NCBI GenBank assembly: GCA_934778205.1
Contig: CAKVOD010000002.1
Span: forward strand, 124,001 to 188,000
Reading direction: 5' to 3'
From: an uncultured Clostridia bacterium
Lineage (GTDB): Bacteria > Bacillota > Clostridia > Christensenellales > UBA1242
DNA length: 64,000 nucleotides
Position numbers and translations under genes: made by a program. Shown piece by piece: positions 61,326-64,000 of this stretch. The notes beneath the pieces were generated by a model. The model was given only the letters and a program-made list of their open reading frames with translations. It was not told the origin of the DNA and did no database searches. Within the stretch, counting starts at the first letter, position 1, and each line of letters starts with the position of its first letter.

Positions 61326-62205
61326 ATTTTTTGCTCCTACTCTTGTTTAATGCACTTTTGACCTTTATATATCGACTATACCTTTCTTTGTTGATTTGCC
61401 CATTGTTCAGCGCTTCAACAACCGCACACCCGTCATTATTTGGCAAGTGAGTACAATTCTTGTATTTGCATTTGACTGCAAATTTTCTTATATCCGTATA
61501 GTAGTGCGTTAATTCTGAGTCCTCCATATCTTCAATTGCAAGCATTTTAAATCCCGGGGTATCCGCTATCATAGCGCCATAGTTTGTCACATAAAGTTCG
61601 CTGTTCTTTGTTGTGTTTTTACCGCGCGATTTCTTTTTGCCAACTTTTAATGCGATTGTATCGGTCTTTATTTTTTTTATGCCCAAAGCATTGAGCAATG
61701 ACGATTTCCCAACTGCTGATTGTCCCACCAAAACCGAAATATGCCCCCTAGTTTCATCAATAAAATCATCAAGTCCTGCTCCTGTTCTTGAACTTAGCAC
61801 AATGACTTTTTTAACACAATTTTCATATTGGTTCTTAATATTTTCAATAAATGCGTCATCTACAATGTCACATTTGCTGATAATAATATATGGTATAATG
61901 CCCTCTATACCAAGGTAAACTAACATTTTATCTACCAAAAATAAATCTGCTTGCGGTTCTTTTGAAATAAAGATGAAAGCATTGTCAACATTAGAAATGT
62001 TAGGTCTATCAATATGATTGTGACGTTCGCAAATTTTCTGCACTACAAAAGTATTGTTGACTTCATCCAGCGAATATTCTACTACATCGCCAGCACAAAG
62101 CCCTTGCATTTTCAACTTCTTTAAAACAAGTGCGCTGACTTTTTTGTCGCCATCAAGAAGATTTGCATCTGCGCCAACAACTCTCAAAACTATCGCTTTA
62201 TTCAT
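61315..62205 (-). CDS. rsgA: Ribosome small-subunit GTPase RsgA
   Basis: RsgA checks and releases late 30S assembly intermediates. The 296-residue protein has an OB domain (residues 1-70), a circularly permuted GTPase with SKCDIVD (G4) before the P-loop GQSAVGKSS near residue 160 and DTPGFK (G3) near 215, and a C-terminal zinc site (CKYKNCTHLPNNDGC). GGAGCATAAAG precedes the ATG, inside the end of rlmN. In Bacillus prpC and prkC stand upstream of this gene; here rlmN does. Confidence 0.95.
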   Translation of the reverse strand: MNKAIVLRVVGADANLLDGDKKVSALVLKKLKMQGLCAGDVVEYSLDEVNNTFVVQKICERHNHIDRPNISNVDNAFIFISKEPQADLFLVDKMLVYLGIEGIIPYIIISKCDIVDDAFIENIKNQYENCVKKVIVLSSRTGAGLDDFIDETRGHISVLVGQSAVGKSSLLNALGIKKIKTDTIALKVGKKKSRGKNTTKNSELYVTNYGAMIADTPGFKMLAIEDMEDSELTHYYTDIRKFAVKCKYKNCTHLPNNDGCAVVEALNNGQINKERYSRYIKVKSALNKSRSKKYGK

Positions 62206-63232
62206 CTTTATGCTCCTTCAAAACTTTTCTACGCAACTGCCCACAAGCGCCGTCAATGTCACTGCCCAATGAGTTCCTAACTGTTACACTCATTCCCATA
62301 CTTTCAAGTTGTTGTTTGAAATTTTCAATATTGTTTGAAGTTTTTAAATCGCGTTCTTTGACATAATTTAGTGGAATCAAATTTATGTGGCAAATAAGTC
62401 CTTTTGTAATCATTCGCAGTTGTTGAGCGTCCATTAGCGAATCATTTACACCATCTATGAGGGTATACTCAAACACTGCTCTACGCCCCGTCTTTTCAAC
62501 GTAATTTCGCACGCTTTGCATAAGCTTGTCGAGGCTGTACGCTTTTGCAATCGGCATAATTTCTTGTCGTTTTTCTTGAAACGGCGTATGTAGAGAAATC
62601 GTCAAAACTATTCCTGGGAAATCATCTGCCAAACGATTGATTTTATCGACGATACCACACGTCGAAAGCGATATGTTGCGTTTTGAAACATTAAAGCCGT
62701 TTTCATCAGTCACGAGATTCAGAAACTTTATAACATTGTCATAGTTATCAAGTGGTTCTCCACTCCCCATTAGGACAATATTAGTAATTTTTCTATCTTT
62801 CAAAGTGCCACCCAAGTATTTGTTTACCGCGACAAATTGTCCCAAAATTTCACCCGCCGACAAATTGCGAATCAATCCATCAAGCGTTGAGGCGCAAAAC
62901 TTACATCCCATTCGACAGCCCACTTGTGTGGAAACGCATAAAGTATTGCCATAATTATGGTACATCAAAATACCTTCAATTATGTTCCCATCATATAATT
63001 CATAAAGAAATTTGACCGCGTTTTTGCCTTTAATGTCGCGATATATCTTTATTGGTTGACATACATAATCAAAAAGTTTCGCTTTTAAGCTTGCTGGCAA
63101 AGTTGTACTTTCTTCAGGTTGATTGCCTAAAAGCAAACAATTTAAAACTTGTTTTGCCCTAAATTTTGGTTCACCAAGACCGACTACAAATTGCTCCATT
63201 TCTTGCAAGTTTTTGTCTAATAAAATTTCCAC
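62198..63232 (-). CDS. rlmN: Dual-specificity 23S rRNA/tRNA (adenine-C2)-methyltransferase RlmN
   Basis: RlmN methylates A2503 of 23S rRNA and A37 of some tRNAs. The 344-residue radical-SAM protein has CRMGCKFCAST near residue 111, GSGEPLDNYDNV near 170, and the C-terminal catalytic Cys in DGACGQLRR. It starts at GTG with GGAGATATT in front. The C-terminal part overlaps rsgA by 8 bases. Confidence 0.95.
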   Translation of the reverse strand: MEILLDKNLQEMEQFVVGLGEPKFRAKQVLNCLLLGNQPEESTTLPASLKAKLFDYVCQPIKIYRDIKGKNAVKFLYELYDGNIIEGILMYHNYGNTLCVSTQVGCRMGCKFCASTLDGLIRNLSAGEILGQFVAVNKYLGGTLKDRKITNIVLMGSGEPLDNYDNVIKFLNLVTDENGFNVSKRNISLSTCGIVDKINRLADDFPGIVLTISLHTPFQEKRQEIMPIAKAYSLDKLMQSVRNYVEKTGRRAVFEYTLIDGVNDSLMDAQQLRMITKGLICHINLIPLNYVKERDLKTSNNIENFKQQLESMGMSVTVRNSLGSDIDGACGQLRRKVLKEHKDE

Positions 63233-63241
63233 AATATCTCC

Positions 63242-64000
63242 TCAACTTAAGTTTTGTTGATTTATTTCAACGAATAGCGATACGCGCGCATCTTTATTTT
63301 CATCTACAAGATGGTAAATTTTTTGTATTAATTCTTCGTGTAATTCATCTTTATAACGCATCAAAATTTGATATCTAAACTTGCTTTGAATGCGCTTTAC
63401 AGGTGAATTCATCGCTTCTACAAAGTAAATGTCACTGCCATATGGTTTCAAAATTTCTTTCAGTTTGAAATAGATTTTAGCGAGATATTCCTTAACGCGA
63501 AGTTCATCTCCACCAACAAACAATAGTCGTACAATCTTTGAAAATGGCGGAAAATTTGTTGTTTGACGCAAATTAATTTCATTGCTGTAAAATGCGTCAT
63601 AATTATTCTCGATTGCTTTTTTATAAACAAAATGTTTTGGCGAAAATGTTTGTAAAACAACAGTCCCTTCCTTTTGTGCCCTGCCACAACGTCCTGCGAC
63701 TTGCGTAATCAATTGAAAAGTTCGCTCATTGCTTCTAAAATCGGAAAAATGCAAGCTCAAATCAGCGTCAATAATACCAACAAATGAAACGTCACTAAAA
63801 TCGTGCCCCTTTGCAACCATTTGTGTTCCAACTAAAATTGCAGGCTTGCACTCGCCAAATTTTTTCAATATCTCCATATGTGCATTTTTTGTTTTTGTTG
63901 TGTCATTGTCCATTCTAAAAATAGGAACATTTGGAAAAGCCTTGTGAAGTTCCTCCACAACCCTTTGCGTGCCAATTGCGCCTTGTTTTATCTTTTCACT
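63242..64000 (-). CDS. priA: Primosomal helicase PriA, 5' part outside window
   Basis: The last 252 residues of PriA are visible. The reading frame stays open to the window edge. Helicase motifs are GTQRVVEELHKAFPNVPIFRMDNDTT, LVGTQMVAKGHDFSDVSFVGIIDADL and ITQVAGRCGRAQKEGTVVLQTFSP. The C-terminal domain follows. The zinc-binding loops should lie just outside or at the edge. PriA restarts stalled replication forks. rlmN starts 9 bases after its stop; def, fmt and rsmB, which separate these genes in Bacillus, are absent. Confidence 0.95.
   Translation of the reverse strand, partial: SEKIKQGAIGTQRVVEELHKAFPNVPIFRMDNDTTKTKNAHMEILKKFGECKPAILVGTQMVAKGHDFSDVSFVGIIDADLSLHFSDFRSNERTFQLITQVAGRCGRAQKEGTVVLQTFSPKHFVYKKAIENNYDAFYSNEINLRQTTNFPPFSKIVRLLFVGGDELRVKEYLAKIYFKLKEILKPYGSDIYFVEAMNSPVKRIQSKFRYQILMRYKDELHEELIQKIYHLVDENKDARVSLFVEINQQNLS

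Overview
The window is AT-rich (about one third G+C by eye), uses the standard code (TGA is a normal stop), has strong Shine-Dalgarno sites and is densely packed with housekeeping genes. The gene neighbourhoods (ylxM-ffh-rpsP-khpA-rimM-trmD-rbgA-yraN; mreB-like/minD/spoIVFA/spoIVFB; pnp-deacetylase-ftsK-rimO-pgsA-cinA-recA-rny; miaB-mutS-mutL-miaA; priA-rlmN-rsgA-rpe-spoVM-rpmB-yloU-yloV) are those of Bacillota. MinE, an ADP-forming acyl-CoA synthetase and paired radical-SAM genes suggest an uncultured Clostridia lineage, probably from gut; that placement is inference. No rRNA, CRISPR array, prophage or transposase was seen.

Layout. 1-5.2 kb: a partial DUF421 membrane protein, then an SRP/ribosome-maturation operon. 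5.2-10.7 kb: a ferredoxin, a degenerate Ppx/GppA-like protein, an MreB-like actin, MinD, MinE and a SpoIVFA/SpoIVFB-like pair. 10.7-19.1 kb: Sel1 protein, murG, two radical-SAM-associated genes, two unknown small proteins, acyl-CoA synthetase, yceD-rpmF. 19.2-24.3 kb: membrane protein, tsaE-tsaB-rimI, hydrolase, MurF-like ligase, rpsO. 24.4-36.1 kb: pnp, PdaB-like deacetylase, ftsK, rimO, pgsA, cinA, recA, rny. 36.2-44.3 kb: rnhA, M19 dipeptidase, ABC exporter, VTT protein, a membrane-tethered PadR-like regulator and a YgjP-like protease. 44.3-45.1 kb: a gene-free AT-rich stretch with perfect hairpins. 45.1-56.6 kb: tyrosine recombinase, lexA, miaA-mutL-mutS-miaB, a bifunctional PBP. 56.7-64 kb: four tRNAs, a tiny Cys-rich peptide gene, yloV-yloU, rpmB, spoVM, rpe, rsgA, rlmN and partial priA.

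The genes least likely to be found automatically are very short. A 25-codon spoVM sits at its conserved place between rpe and rpmB. A 42-codon, six-cysteine, strongly basic peptide gene has two hairpins just ahead of a perfect ribosome binding site and its own terminator. A 55-codon 2[4Fe-4S] ferredoxin lies upstream of the Ppx/MreB-like pair. With SpoIVFA/SpoIVFB and the PdaB-like protein, SpoVM indicates an endospore-forming lineage.

Five copies of a roughly 50-nt inverted repeat (7939, 11570, 16142, 24453, 43494) lie between genes. Their two arms differ from copy to copy but change together, and most copies carry the same two-base asymmetry, so this looks like a dispersed element selected as a hairpin. 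Three genes (tsaE, rnhA, the recombinase) have promoters so close to their start codons that their mRNAs are probably leaderless.
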